A DNA stretch of 32,284 bases from Hymenobacteraceae bacterium. Lineage in GTDB: Bacteria; Bacteroidota; Bacteroidia; Cytophagales; Hymenobacteraceae. The number at the start of each line of letters is the position of its first letter. Within the stretch, counting starts at the first letter, position 1. The stretch is from positions 1-32,284 of the forward strand of contig JAKONR010000343.1 of NCBI GenBank assembly GCA_022701825.1, written 5' to 3'. A model generated the notes under the pieces. It was not told the DNA's origin, ran no database searches, and saw only the letters and a list, made by a program, of their open reading frames with translations. The translations under genes were made by a program, and so were the position numbers. Below, in pieces: positions 24,887-32,284 of the stretch.

Positions 24887-25203
24887 AGCGGGAAGGGGAA
24901 AAATGGGGAACTTGACGATGTAAATAAAGCAATAAAATCTTACAACAAATACGGATGAGCTTGGCAATTACTGCTGAAAAGATTTTTTGCCCTCGGCTCG
25001 CACGCTGTTAAGGCGCTTTTTCGGGGGCTAAGCGCAAGAATTGCATGGGTGCTCGGGGGGTGAACAGCGTTACCAGTTAGTTCAGAAAAGCTCGGCGGCG
25101 GCGCGCAACGGACCGCTGGAGGAGCCCAAAAGCCGCCCGGGGGGAGGGCCGCACCCGCTTTGGCTGCGCCGATTCCGAGCCCAGAGGGGCCCGCCTTGGG
25201 CAG
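24887..25203. other. 317-base intergenic region upstream of the exosortase cassette
   Basis: The left part is AT-rich and should hold the promoter of the PID-CTERM-like gene, but no exact TAnnTTTG is seen on the minus strand. The right part is GC-rich, contains the 15-mer GCCCAAAAGCCGCCC (25124-25138) and is the region where the kup transcript must end. No gene is apparent. Confidence 0.5.
25124..25138 (+). repeat. Copy of the 15-mer GCCCAAAAGCCGCCC
   Basis: Exact match to the 15-mer in the palindrome at 556-631, lying 66 bases beyond the kup stop codon. Together with the copies at 556, 617, 14134 and 17215 (the last inside a gene) it is the fifth in the window. Confidence 0.6.
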
Positions 25204-27180
25204 CTACGCCCGCGTAAGTTGCAGTTCGGGCCGCTCGGGCGTGAGCAGCGGAATATTTTCGACGGTGAGCGAGGAGTTGTCGAGGCCAAAGCTTTCTTGC
25301 TGGCTGCTGCCGAGGCGGCGCAAAAAGCCCGACAGGCGCGCTACCAGCCGCTGCCAGCCGCTGAGCGAGTGGGCGTGCGGCAGTGTGCGATTGAGAATAA
25401 CAAACTGAAAATCACCAGGCTGCTTTTCATCACGCAGCGACTCGTAGCGCGAGCTAATGTCGATTTCGCCAGCCTGCACCAAGTCCGTCACTACCTGCCG
25501 AAACATGTAGTTGATGGCGTGGTCGACGCGAAAACCGAGGTGAAAGTCGATGCGTACCAAGTCATTGGGCAGCAGCACCTCGGCGTGGTAGGTTTTGGTG
25601 TAGGGCTCGTCGGTAGTTACCACGTGCAGCAGGTAGTAAAGGTCGGCGCGCTTGGGGCTCTTGCGGAAAATGCTGTGGATGATGGCATTTTCGACCAGCT
25701 TAGGCTCGCGCGAGTCGGTGAAGTACACCAGGTTAGTAGCCAGGCGGGGCACCGACTCGTCGTGGCTCAGCTTTTGGAGGCGGGGCAGCCACTCGGCCAG
25801 CGGCACGTACTTGTAGAGGTCCTGGTAGAGGCGGCGGCCCTGAATCCAGCTCACCATCACGAGCAGCAGCAGGGCGCCCAGCAGCACGCTCAGCCAGCCG
25901 CCCTGCGGAAACTTGCGCAAGTTGGCCGCCAAAAACGAGCCTTCCACCGTGAAGTAGCCCAGCAGCAGCAGCGCTATCCAGCCCACGGCGGCCCGGCGCA
26001 GGCGCAGGTAATACGCCAGCAAGATGGTGGTACTGAGCATGGTAATGGTAACGGCCAGCCCAAAGGCCGCTTCCATGCGGCTCGACTCGCGGAAGTACAG
26101 CACCACGCCCACGCAGCCCAGGCCCAGCAGCCACGTGAGGGAGGGCACGTAGGCCTGCCCGCGCAGCTCGGTAGGATACGCTATTTTGACCTTGGGCCAA
26201 AAATTGAGCCGTACCGCTTCGATTATCAGGGTGTAAGAGCCTGAAATAAGCGCCTGCGAGGCGATGATGGTAGCCAGCGCGCACAGCCCGATGGCCGGCA
26301 GCAGCCCCCAGCGCGGTATCATCTCGAAGAACAGGTTTTGCTCGCCCAGCGGCTGGCCCTGGTGCTGCAGCAGCCACGAGCCCTGCCCCAAATAGTTGAT
26401 AACCAGGCATATTTTAACAAACCCCCACGATACGTAGATGTTGCGCCGGCCCACGTGGCCCATGTCGGCATACAGGGCCTCGGCCCCGGTGCTGCACAAG
26501 AAAATGCTGCCCAGCAGCCAGAACGCGCCCGGCAGCCGCGTGAGCATGTGCAGCGCGTAGTAGGGGTTTAGCGCCCGCAAAATACCGGGCTCGCGCAGCA
26601 CGTAGGGCAGCCCCAGCGCGGCCAGCATGGCGAAGAACACCAGCATGACGGGCCCAAAAAGCTTGCCGATGAGGGCCGTACCAAACTGCTGAAACGCAAA
26701 CAGCGCCACGATGATAACCAGCACGATGGGCACCGTGTTGAGGTTGGGCCAGAGCACGCGCAGCCCCTCGATGGCCGACGACACCGAGATGGGCGGCGTA
26801 ATGATGCCATCGGCCAGCAGGGCGGCCGCCCCCACGATGGCCGGCACGTAGAGCCAGCGCAGCTTGAGGCGCCGCAGCAGCGCGTAGAGCGACAAAATAC
26901 CGCCCTCGCCATGGTTGTCGGCGCGCATGGCCAGCAGCACGTACTTGCAGGTAGTGAGCAGGGTGAGCGTCCAGATGATGGCCGAAATGGTGCCCAGCAC
27001 CACGTCTTCGGTCACGGGCCGGCCCACAAACACGCCGCGCACGGTGTAGAGTGGCGAGGTGCCAATGTCGCCGTACACGATGCCCAGCGCGATGAGCGTG
27101 CCCGCCGCCGTGATGCGGGCGTGCAGCGCGGCGTGCGGGTCGGGCGGGGTGGCGGCAGCAGAAGCGGAAGCGTGTTGCAT
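25204..27180 (-). CDS. kup: KUP/HAK/KT family potassium transporter
   Basis: This K+:H+ symporter of the inner membrane has 658 residues. The family signature GIVYGDIGTSPLYTVRGVF lies at about 33-51. About twelve transmembrane segments follow up to residue 455, including ADGIITPPISVSSAIEGL, STGAEALYADMGHVGRRN and SGSYTLIIEAVRL. A cytoplasmic C-terminal domain has the usual ENAIIHSIFRKSPKRADLYY and FHLGFRVDHAINYMFRQVV segments. The length agrees with bacterial Kup (about 620-660). It is a single-gene unit. No Kdp or Trk gene and no c-di-AMP element is visible. Confidence 0.95.
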   Translation of the reverse strand: MQHASASAAATPPDPHAALHARITAAGTLIALGIVYGDIGTSPLYTVRGVFVGRPVTEDVVLGTISAIIWTLTLLTTCKYVLLAMRADNHGEGGILSLYALLRRLKLRWLYVPAIVGAAALLADGIITPPISVSSAIEGLRVLWPNLNTVPIVLVIIVALFAFQQFGTALIGKLFGPVMLVFFAMLAALGLPYVLREPGILRALNPYYALHMLTRLPGAFWLLGSIFLCSTGAEALYADMGHVGRRNIYVSWGFVKICLVINYLGQGSWLLQHQGQPLGEQNLFFEMIPRWGLLPAIGLCALATIIASQALISGSYTLIIEAVRLNFWPKVKIAYPTELRGQAYVPSLTWLLGLGCVGVVLYFRESSRMEAAFGLAVTITMLSTTILLAYYLRLRRAAVGWIALLLLGYFTVEGSFLAANLRKFPQGGWLSVLLGALLLLVMVSWIQGRRLYQDLYKYVPLAEWLPRLQKLSHDESVPRLATNLVYFTDSREPKLVENAIIHSIFRKSPKRADLYYLLHVVTTDEPYTKTYHAEVLLPNDLVRIDFHLGFRVDHAINYMFRQVVTDLVQAGEIDISSRYESLRDEKQPGDFQFVILNRTLPHAHSLSGWQRLVARLSGFLRRLGSSQQESFGLDNSSLTVENIPLLTPERPELQLTRA

Positions 27181-27404
27181 GGCAAAAAGGAGGCTTTCGG
27201 GGCCAGGAAGGCAAAGACGATTTCGCTGTACGGTAGCGCGGGCTTTTTGGCGGCCGCTATTCCCGTTTCGGGTTTGCTGGGCGGCATTTTGCCGGCGGCG
27301 GGGCGGGCGGGCAGCGGCCAGCGGCCCGGCCCCAAATGCCCCGCCGCTTTTGCCAACGTGGTTAGTGCTACGTAATTTGGTAAAAACTTTACCGTATTTC
27401 AGCT

Positions 27405-27833
27405 ATGGCCGCTACCAAAAAGCCCCAGCGGGCTGTCCTTCTCGATACGCCCCAACTACCCGAAGCCGAAGACCTGCTTTATACCGACGAACTGCCCGCC
27501 GCCCAGGAGGTGGGCGATGCCTCGCTGTGCCCCACCTGCGGCGAGCCCCTGACTTGGCACGAAGAAGCGTGCCACCAGCCCACCGCCGCCGCGCCAGCCG
27601 AGGCGGCGGAAGACGCGGCGGTGGCGCGCCCGCTCCGCTCGGCCGTGGCCTACGCCTACGACCTGGGCCGGCTGGTGCTGCCCGCCACCCAGCAGCAGGC
27701 CCACCCCATCGTGTGGCGCGGGCAGCTAAAGGAGCGCCACCCCGCCACCGGCCTGGTGCACCGCGTCAATGTCTATCGCCTCGGCGATGGCTACTGGGAC
27801 TGCTACCGCGAGGAAGAACTGCAAGCGGCCTAG
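27405..27833 (+). CDS. Small protein with zinc-knuckle-like motif, unknown function
   Basis: A 142-residue protein. Residues 42-57 contain CPTCGEPLTWHEEACH, with Cys 42, Cys 45, His 52, Cys 56 and His 57 as possible zinc ligands. The N-terminal part is acidic and Pro/Glu-rich, an Ala/Glu linker follows, and the C-terminal part is a compact beta-rich stretch (PIVWRGQLKERHPATGLVHRVNVYRLGDGYWDCYREEEL). I recognise no family. The gene is flanked by an AT-rich upstream stretch and a short GC hairpin (27841-27857) after the stop, and the coding strand has the expected G/C-ended third positions, so I consider it real. Confidence 0.65.
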   Translation: MAATKKPQRAVLLDTPQLPEAEDLLYTDELPAAQEVGDASLCPTCGEPLTWHEEACHQPTAAAPAEAAEDAAVARPLRSAVAYAYDLGRLVLPATQQQAHPIVWRGQLKERHPATGLVHRVNVYRLGDGYWDCYREEELQAA

Positions 27834-27912
27834 GTGGTGCGCCGCGCCGGGCGCGGCAAGTTATTGGCCAGGCCTGGGCAGGCACGGCTTGGGGACTCAA
27901 TTCTTTGCTTGT

Positions 27913-27924
27913 CAAATTAATTTG
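27913..27924. promoter_or_regulatory. 12-bp AT-rich palindrome CAAATTAATTTG
   Basis: A perfect 12-bp palindrome in the spacer, 135 bases before the GAF-domain gene and 80 bases after the zinc-knuckle gene. It stands out in a GC-rich region and has the size of an operator half-site pair. No regulator is known. Confidence 0.25.
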
Positions 27925-28058
27925 CCACGTTTAATGCACAGCTTGGGACTACCGTCGGCGTATTGATTCTATTCAGTTTGTTCACTTTTAAGCCCGATAG
28001 CCGTTAGTAGCCTTATTTATCCGGCTGCCCCGTGGCGCCGTGCTTACCTTTTCTACTC

Positions 28059-28784
28059 ATGCCTACTTCTTCCCTGCTGCCGCTGGCCGAGTCGCTGCGG
28101 CTGCAAGCCCTGCGCCCGTACCAGCTCTTCAACACGATGCAGGACGAAACTTTTGCCGAGCTGGTGCGCCTGGCGGCCAAGCTCTTCAACGTGCCCGTGG
28201 GCATCGTGGCGTTTGTGGAGGAAGATGAGGTGCGCTTTGGCCTCAATTATGGCCTCGACCCGGGCCTGGACCGCGTGAACCGCTGGGAAACCCTGTGCTC
28301 GGTGGCCATGCTGGAAGAGGAAACCACCGTGTTTGAAGACCTGCGGGCGCGGCCCTGCGACCTCATCAACCCCGCCCTGGTGCAGCAGCTCAACCTGGGC
28401 TTTTACGCGGGCGCGGCCCTGCGCACCAAGGAAGGCTACTCCATTGGCGTGCTGTGCGTGATTGACTACAAGCCCCGCACCTTTAGCCCACCCGAGGCCA
28501 CGCTGCTCGAGCAGCTGGCCGCCGTGGTGATGAGCCTGCTCGACCTGCGCCTGCACCTGCTGCTACAGCCCACCTGGAACCAGCAGCTGTGGGCCAGCAT
28601 CTACGCCCGCATCGAAGCCTCGGTGACGCGCATCGAAACCCTGGCCTCGCTGGCTAGATGGGAGCTTACCGACGACAGCGAGGCCGCGCAGTCGTACCGG
28701 CGCTCGACCCAGGAAGAAATCACGCGCGTTATCGCCGTGCTGCACGAGCAAATACAGCTGCAAGCGCAGCAGGCGGCCGAGTAG
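28059..28784 (+). CDS. GAF domain-containing protein
   Basis: A cytoplasmic protein of 241 residues. A GAF domain spans about 20-170: the opening ALRPYQLFNTMQDETFAELVRLAAKLFNVPVGIVAFVEEDEVRF, RWETLCSVAMLEEETTVFEDLRA and FYAGAALRTKEGYSIGVLCVIDYKPRTF are typical of GAF proteins that bind small ligands. After about residue 170 comes a helical C-terminal tail of no known type, without kinase or output domain. A possible GTG start 27 bases upstream is less likely. The sequence TACCTTTT, one base off the -7 consensus, ends six bases before the ATG. The neighbouring CheB-like and CheB-CheR genes suggest signalling, but no direct link is shown. Confidence 0.88.
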   Translation: MPTSSLLPLAESLRLQALRPYQLFNTMQDETFAELVRLAAKLFNVPVGIVAFVEEDEVRFGLNYGLDPGLDRVNRWETLCSVAMLEEETTVFEDLRARPCDLINPALVQQLNLGFYAGAALRTKEGYSIGVLCVIDYKPRTFSPPEATLLEQLAAVVMSLLDLRLHLLLQPTWNQQLWASIYARIEASVTRIETLASLARWELTDDSEAAQSYRRSTQEEITRVIAVLHEQIQLQAQQAAE

Positions 28785-28793
28785 CACAGCGGC

Positions 28794-29825
28794 TCAGCTT
28801 TGGCGCGCGCGGTCGCCGGGCGGGGCATCGGGGCGGCCTTCCTGGCCATTTAGCATAAACTCGCGCAGGCGGTTAATGTGGTTTTTGAGGTCGTCGAGAC
28901 GCTCGGCGGCTTGCTGGGTCCGCCAGTGCACGCCCTCGTGCGTGGCCATGCTGGTGAGTAGCAGCTTGCGCTCCTCCATCATGCGCAGGGCCACCCACAG
29001 CGTTTCTTCGAGCGCCTGGCGCGAGTTTTCGCTCAGCACCTCGGCCGTGAAGGCGTGGCCGGTGTGGCAGCGAAAGCGCTGCACGCGGCCGTGCTCCATT
29101 TTCCAGAGCGCACCGCCGCAGTCGGGGCAGGTGAGCGGAATCTGGTGGCCCAGCTGGCTTACCTGCTCTACGGTACCCATCACGCGCTCGGCAATGGCGG
29201 CTTCCAGCCGCAGGTCTTGCGGCACGGGCACGCTACCGGGCGGGGCGGCGGCCAGCGGCTGCACCAGCGTGGCCAGCAGCGCGCCCAGCCGGGCCAGGGG
29301 CACTACGTGGTCGACGGCCACGGCGCTGAGGGCACTCTGGGGCATGCTCGGAAACTCGGCGTCGGCGGGGTCTTGCACCACGGCCACGCCGCCGCAGCGC
29401 TTCACAAATTCGAGCCCGGCGGTGCCGTCGTGCAGCATCCCGGTTAGCACCACGCCCACCACATTGGGGCCAAAAGCCACGGCGGCCGACCGAAACAGGG
29501 CATCGATGGCGGGGCGGTAGTGGTTTTCGCGCGGGCCTTTGGTCACGAGCACCCGGTCGGGCCGGGCCAGCAGGTGGCCGTTGGGCGGGGCCAGGTACAG
29601 CGTGCCGGCTTCGAGCGGGGCTTCGTGGGTGGCCAGCACGCAGCGCAAGCGGGTGCGGGTAGCCAGGCGCGCCACCAGCACCTCGCCCTGCGAGTCGGCC
29701 GCCAGGTGCTGCACTACCAGCACGGCGGCGGGCAGGGTGGCGGGCAGCTGCGCCACTAGCTGGCTAAGGGCGGCAAGCCCCCCGGCCGACGTGCCGATAA
29801 CGATGAGAAATAGCGGAGTGGCCAC
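28794..29825 (-). CDS. CheB-type methylesterase with C-terminal metal-binding knuckle
   Basis: From a GTG at 29825 the product is 343 residues, MATPLFLIVIGTSAGGLAAL. The first 185 residues are a CheB methylesterase domain with the triad Ser 13 (GTSAGG), His 40 (VVQHLAADS) and Asp 133 (LTGMLHDGTAGL); there is no receiver domain. A linker leads to LTCPDCGGALW...RFRCHTGHAF (Cys 233, Cys 236, Cys 253, His 254, His 257), a probable zinc site, and a helical tail. The open frame goes 52 codons further upstream with unconserved sequence, so I exclude that part. It lies ten bases from the stop of the convergent GAF gene and is divergent from the CheB-CheR fusion. Its role, protein-glutamate methylesterase on an unknown target, is inferred from the family. 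Confidence 0.88.
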   Translation of the reverse strand: MATPLFLIVIGTSAGGLAALSQLVAQLPATLPAAVLVVQHLAADSQGEVLVARLATRTRLRCVLATHEAPLEAGTLYLAPPNGHLLARPDRVLVTKGPRENHYRPAIDALFRSAAVAFGPNVVGVVLTGMLHDGTAGLEFVKRCGGVAVVQDPADAEFPSMPQSALSAVAVDHVVPLARLGALLATLVQPLAAAPPGSVPVPQDLRLEAAIAERVMGTVEQVSQLGHQIPLTCPDCGGALWKMEHGRVQRFRCHTGHAFTAEVLSENSRQALEETLWVALRMMEERKLLLTSMATHEGVHWRTQQAAERLDDLKNHINRLREFMLNGQEGRPDAPPGDRARQS

Positions 29826-30093
29826 GAGCAAAGGGCCGGAGCAGCAACCAGGCACCGGTGCCCGGCCGCGCAGGGCAGCCCGGATACTACGCGTGACCAG
29901 TAGCCAGCGGACGGGGCTGCCCAGCCTAATTTCAAATAAAGTTGTGCCCGCCGGCCCAGCGGCCACGGTAGGCCCAGCCAATTGCTTAGCCAGCAGTTAG
30001 GCGGCCGGGCTTACTGTTTTTGCCGGTGGGCGCGCTAGCTTCGTGGGCGGCGCGCCTTGCTGTTGGGCCGGTGGCGGCCCTTCCTTTTTTAAT

Positions 30094-32284
30094 ATGACCG
30101 ACGACCCTACCCCCCACCCCGCGGCTGCGGCCAGCGGCCCGCCTGCGGGGCCCAGCGCCGAAAAGTTTCACATTGTAGCCATCGGGGGCTCGGCAGGCTC
30201 GCTCGATGCGCTGGAGCGCTTTTTTCGCCACACACCCACCTACACGGGCCTGGCCTTCGTGGTGCTGATGCACCAGCTGCCGGGCCAGGACAGCGAGCTG
30301 GCCCAAGTGCTGCAGCATTTTACGCACATGCCGGTAGTGCAGGCCCAGGATGGCCTGCGCCTGCGCCCCGACCACGTGTACGTGAACCCGCCCGACCGCG
30401 ACCTCAGCCTCCTGCACGGGGCGCTGCTGCTGCTGCAGCCTACCGGCCCGCCGGCCCGCCGCATGCCCATCGATTTTTTTCTGGAAAGCCTCGCGCGCGA
30501 TGCCCAGGAGCAGGCGGTGGCCGTCATTTTGTCGGGCATGGGCGCCGACGGCAGCATCGGCCTCAAGCTCGTGATGGAAAGCTTCGGCATGGTGATAGCG
30601 CAGGAGCCCAGCACGGCCACCTGCCCGGCCATGCCCACGGCCGCCATCGCCACCGAGTTTGTCGATTTTGTACTGGCTCCCGAGCTGATGCTCAACCAGA
30701 TACTCGACTACGTGGAGCGCCCCCTGCACGCCCGCCCCCCGCGCGAGCTGCAAGAAGCGGGCGTGCAGCCGGCCCACGCCCTCCAAAAAATATTTGCCCT
30801 CATCCGGGCCGAAACGGGGCACGACTTCAGCTACTACAAGCGCAACACGGTATTTCGGCGCATCGAGCGCCGCATGAATGCCCACCAGATTCGGGAGTTT
30901 ACCCACTACGTGCGCTACCTCCAGGAAAACGCCCACGAGGTAACGCTGCTCTTTAAGGAGCTGCTGATTGGGGTTACCAAGTTCTTCCGCGACCAGGAGG
31001 CCTTTGCCCACCTGCGCAAGCACCTGCTGCCCCTGCTGCACCAAAAACCCGTCGATAGCACCATTCGGGTGTGGGCCCCCGGCTGCTCGACCGGCGAGGA
31101 AGCCTACTCGCTGGCCATGCTGCTCTTTGAGTGCCTCGACGAAGTGGACCCGGCGCGCTACCTCAAAATTCAGGTTTTTGCCACCGACATCAGCGCCGAG
31201 AGCATCGGCTTTGCGCGGGCCGGCCTCTACTCCGACAGCATCAGCGGGGACGTGAACGCCCAGCGCCTGCACCGCTTTTTTCAGAAGCAGGACAACCACT
31301 ACCAGATTCGCAAAGAGGTGCGCGACGTGGTGGTGTTTGCGGTGCACGACATCAACAAGGACGCGCCCTTTACCAAGCTCGACCTGCTGTGCTGCCGCAA
31401 CCTGCTCATTTACCTGAGCGGCGAGCTGCAAAAAAACCTGCTGCCCGTGTTTCACTACGCCCTCAACGTGGGCGGGCTGCTGTTTCTGGGGCCGAGCGAA
31501 AACATCAGCGCCTTCCAGGACTTGTTTCAGGCGCTCGATGTGAAGTGGAAAATTTCGCGGCGCACCAGCGCGCCGTCGTCGCTCACGCAGCTGGCCAGCT
31601 TTCCCTTCTCCTTATCGCGGCCCAACACGGCCGCCACGCACGCCACCGCCTTGCTTTCCTCCTCCATCTCGTCGCGCCGCGAGGGCGGGCAGTTTGCCAC
31701 CTTCGTCCAGAAAGAGCTGTTGCGCAGCTATGCCCCGCCGGCCGTGGTGATTAATGCCAAGGGCGAAATCCTGTACGTGAACGGGCGCACCGGCAAGTAC
31801 CTCGAGCCCGCGCCCGGCCTCGGCGGCATGAACCTCTTTGAGATGGCCCGCGAAAAGCTCAACTACGAGGTGAGCAGCGCCGTGCACCGCGCCACCCAAA
31901 CCAAGGAAGACGTGGTGGTGGAAAACGTGTCGGTGCACACCGATGCCGGCCAGCAGCTGCTGCGCCTCACGGTGCGCCACCTCCACGACCCCGAGCCCCT
32001 GAATGGCCTGCTGCTGGTGTCGTTTGAGGACCAGCCCACCCCGCGCCGGGTGCGCCGGGCCAAAAGCGGGGCCGGGGCCAACCGCGAGTACGAAACCATT
32101 ATTGAGGCGCTCGACAAGGAGCTGCAGTTCACCAAGCACCGGCTGCAAACCACCATTGAGGAGATGGAAAGCAGCCTCGAAGAGCTCAAAAGCACCAACG
32201 AGGAGCTGCAAAGCGCCAACGAGGAGCTGCAAAGCACCAACGAGGAGGCCATGACCAACAAGGAGGAAATGCAGAGCCTCAACG
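30094..32284 (+). CDS. CheB-CheR fusion signalling protein with PAS domain and coiled coil (3' end outside window)
   Basis: The frame opens at ATG 30094 and stays open for 730 codons to the window edge. Order of domains: CheB methylesterase, about 25-200, with Ser 33 (GGSAGS), His 60 (LMHQLPG) and Asp 152 (SGMGADGS). A CheR N-terminal helical domain, about 225-285 (FSYYKRNTVFRRIERRM), follows. The CheR methyltransferase domain, about 290-490, has the SAM loop WAPGCSTGEEAYSLAMLL, FATDIS and LLCCRNLLIYL. A PAS-like domain, about 525-650 (YAPPAVVINAKGEILYVNG), comes next. The end seen is a coiled coil of repeated STNEELQSANEELQ units, which in this family leads to more PAS domains and often a histidine kinase. 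It joins opposing methylation and demethylation enzymes in one chain. No receptor or CheA gene is visible. Confidence 0.93.
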   Translation, partial: MTDDPTPHPAAAASGPPAGPSAEKFHIVAIGGSAGSLDALERFFRHTPTYTGLAFVVLMHQLPGQDSELAQVLQHFTHMPVVQAQDGLRLRPDHVYVNPPDRDLSLLHGALLLLQPTGPPARRMPIDFFLESLARDAQEQAVAVILSGMGADGSIGLKLVMESFGMVIAQEPSTATCPAMPTAAIATEFVDFVLAPELMLNQILDYVERPLHARPPRELQEAGVQPAHALQKIFALIRAETGHDFSYYKRNTVFRRIERRMNAHQIREFTHYVRYLQENAHEVTLLFKELLIGVTKFFRDQEAFAHLRKHLLPLLHQKPVDSTIRVWAPGCSTGEEAYSLAMLLFECLDEVDPARYLKIQVFATDISAESIGFARAGLYSDSISGDVNAQRLHRFFQKQDNHYQIRKEVRDVVVFAVHDINKDAPFTKLDLLCCRNLLIYLSGELQKNLLPVFHYALNVGGLLFLGPSENISAFQDLFQALDVKWKISRRTSAPSSLTQLASFPFSLSRPNTAATHATALLSSSISSRREGGQFATFVQKELLRSYAPPAVVINAKGEILYVNGRTGKYLEPAPGLGGMNLFEMAREKLNYEVSSAVHRATQTKEDVVVENVSVHTDAGQQLLRLTVRHLHDPEPLNGLLLVSFEDQPTPRRVRRAKSGAGANREYETIIEALDKELQFTKHRLQTTIEEMESSLEELKSTNEELQSANEELQSTNEEAMTNKEEMQSLN

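Noticed and set aside
25219..26244. Plus-strand 341-codon open frame opposite kup
   Set aside because: Shadow frame. Its protein is rich in His, Gln, Val and Gly with no family, while the minus strand encodes a complete Kup protein.
29986..31455. Minus-strand 489-codon frame opposite the CheB-CheR fusion
   Set aside because: Shadow in a GC-rich gene; the plus-strand frame carries all CheB and CheR motifs.
1..32284. CRISPR array, tRNA or rRNA genes
   Set aside because: No regularly spaced repeats and no cloverleaf or rRNA-like sequence were seen in any spacer.

Overview
The window looks like chromosome of a GC-rich member of the Bacteroidota, most likely Hymenobacter or a close Cytophagales relative. 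The reasons are two SusC/SusD outer-membrane pairs, several exact copies of the Bacteroidota -7 promoter element (TAnnTTTG), almost no Shine-Dalgarno sequences, and a small protein with a PID-CTERM-like sorting tail beside an exosortase. The genus is an inference; no rRNA is present.

Layout. 1-511: 3' end of a short-chain dehydrogenase gene. 512-660: intergenic region with a 76-bp perfect palindrome. 661-10966: two divergent SusCD-type nutrient uptake pairs, separated by an AT-rich 727-bp region holding a good Bacteroidota promoter and a possible gene remnant. 11059-14032: housekeeping genes, all on the minus strand: prfB with its programmed +1 frameshift, ilvE, and a PduO-type cobalamin adenosyltransferase. 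14154-19018: an ABC-transporter ATPase without a permease partner, a 941-residue membrane/TPR-like protein of unknown function, gatC and a PlsC-like acyltransferase. 19105-23138: a Nudix hydrolase, a small acidic protein, a DUF4252-like lipoprotein, an ALDH7-type dehydrogenase and a hypothetical protein.

23453-24886 is the most distinctive part. It is a three-gene minus-strand cassette made of a small secreted protein with a C-terminal sorting tail, an exosortase (probable XrtX type) and an overlapping membrane protein. It reads as a dedicated exosortase plus substrate unit. 25204-27180 is kup (K+ uptake). 27405-28784 holds a small zinc-finger-like protein and a GAF-domain protein. From 28794 to the window end, a CheB-like methylesterase with a C-terminal metal-binding knuckle lies divergent to a large CheB-CheR-PAS-coiled-coil fusion that is cut by the window edge. 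No chemoreceptor, CheA or CheW gene is visible, so these may be signalling proteins outside classical chemotaxis.

The genes from about 11 kb onward are visibly richer in GC than the plus-strand SusCD pair. Spacers carry dispersed material: a 15-mer seen five times, a 19-bp inverted repeat of REP type, and a repeat built on AAACGGATT units. No tRNA, rRNA, CRISPR array or intact insertion sequence was found.
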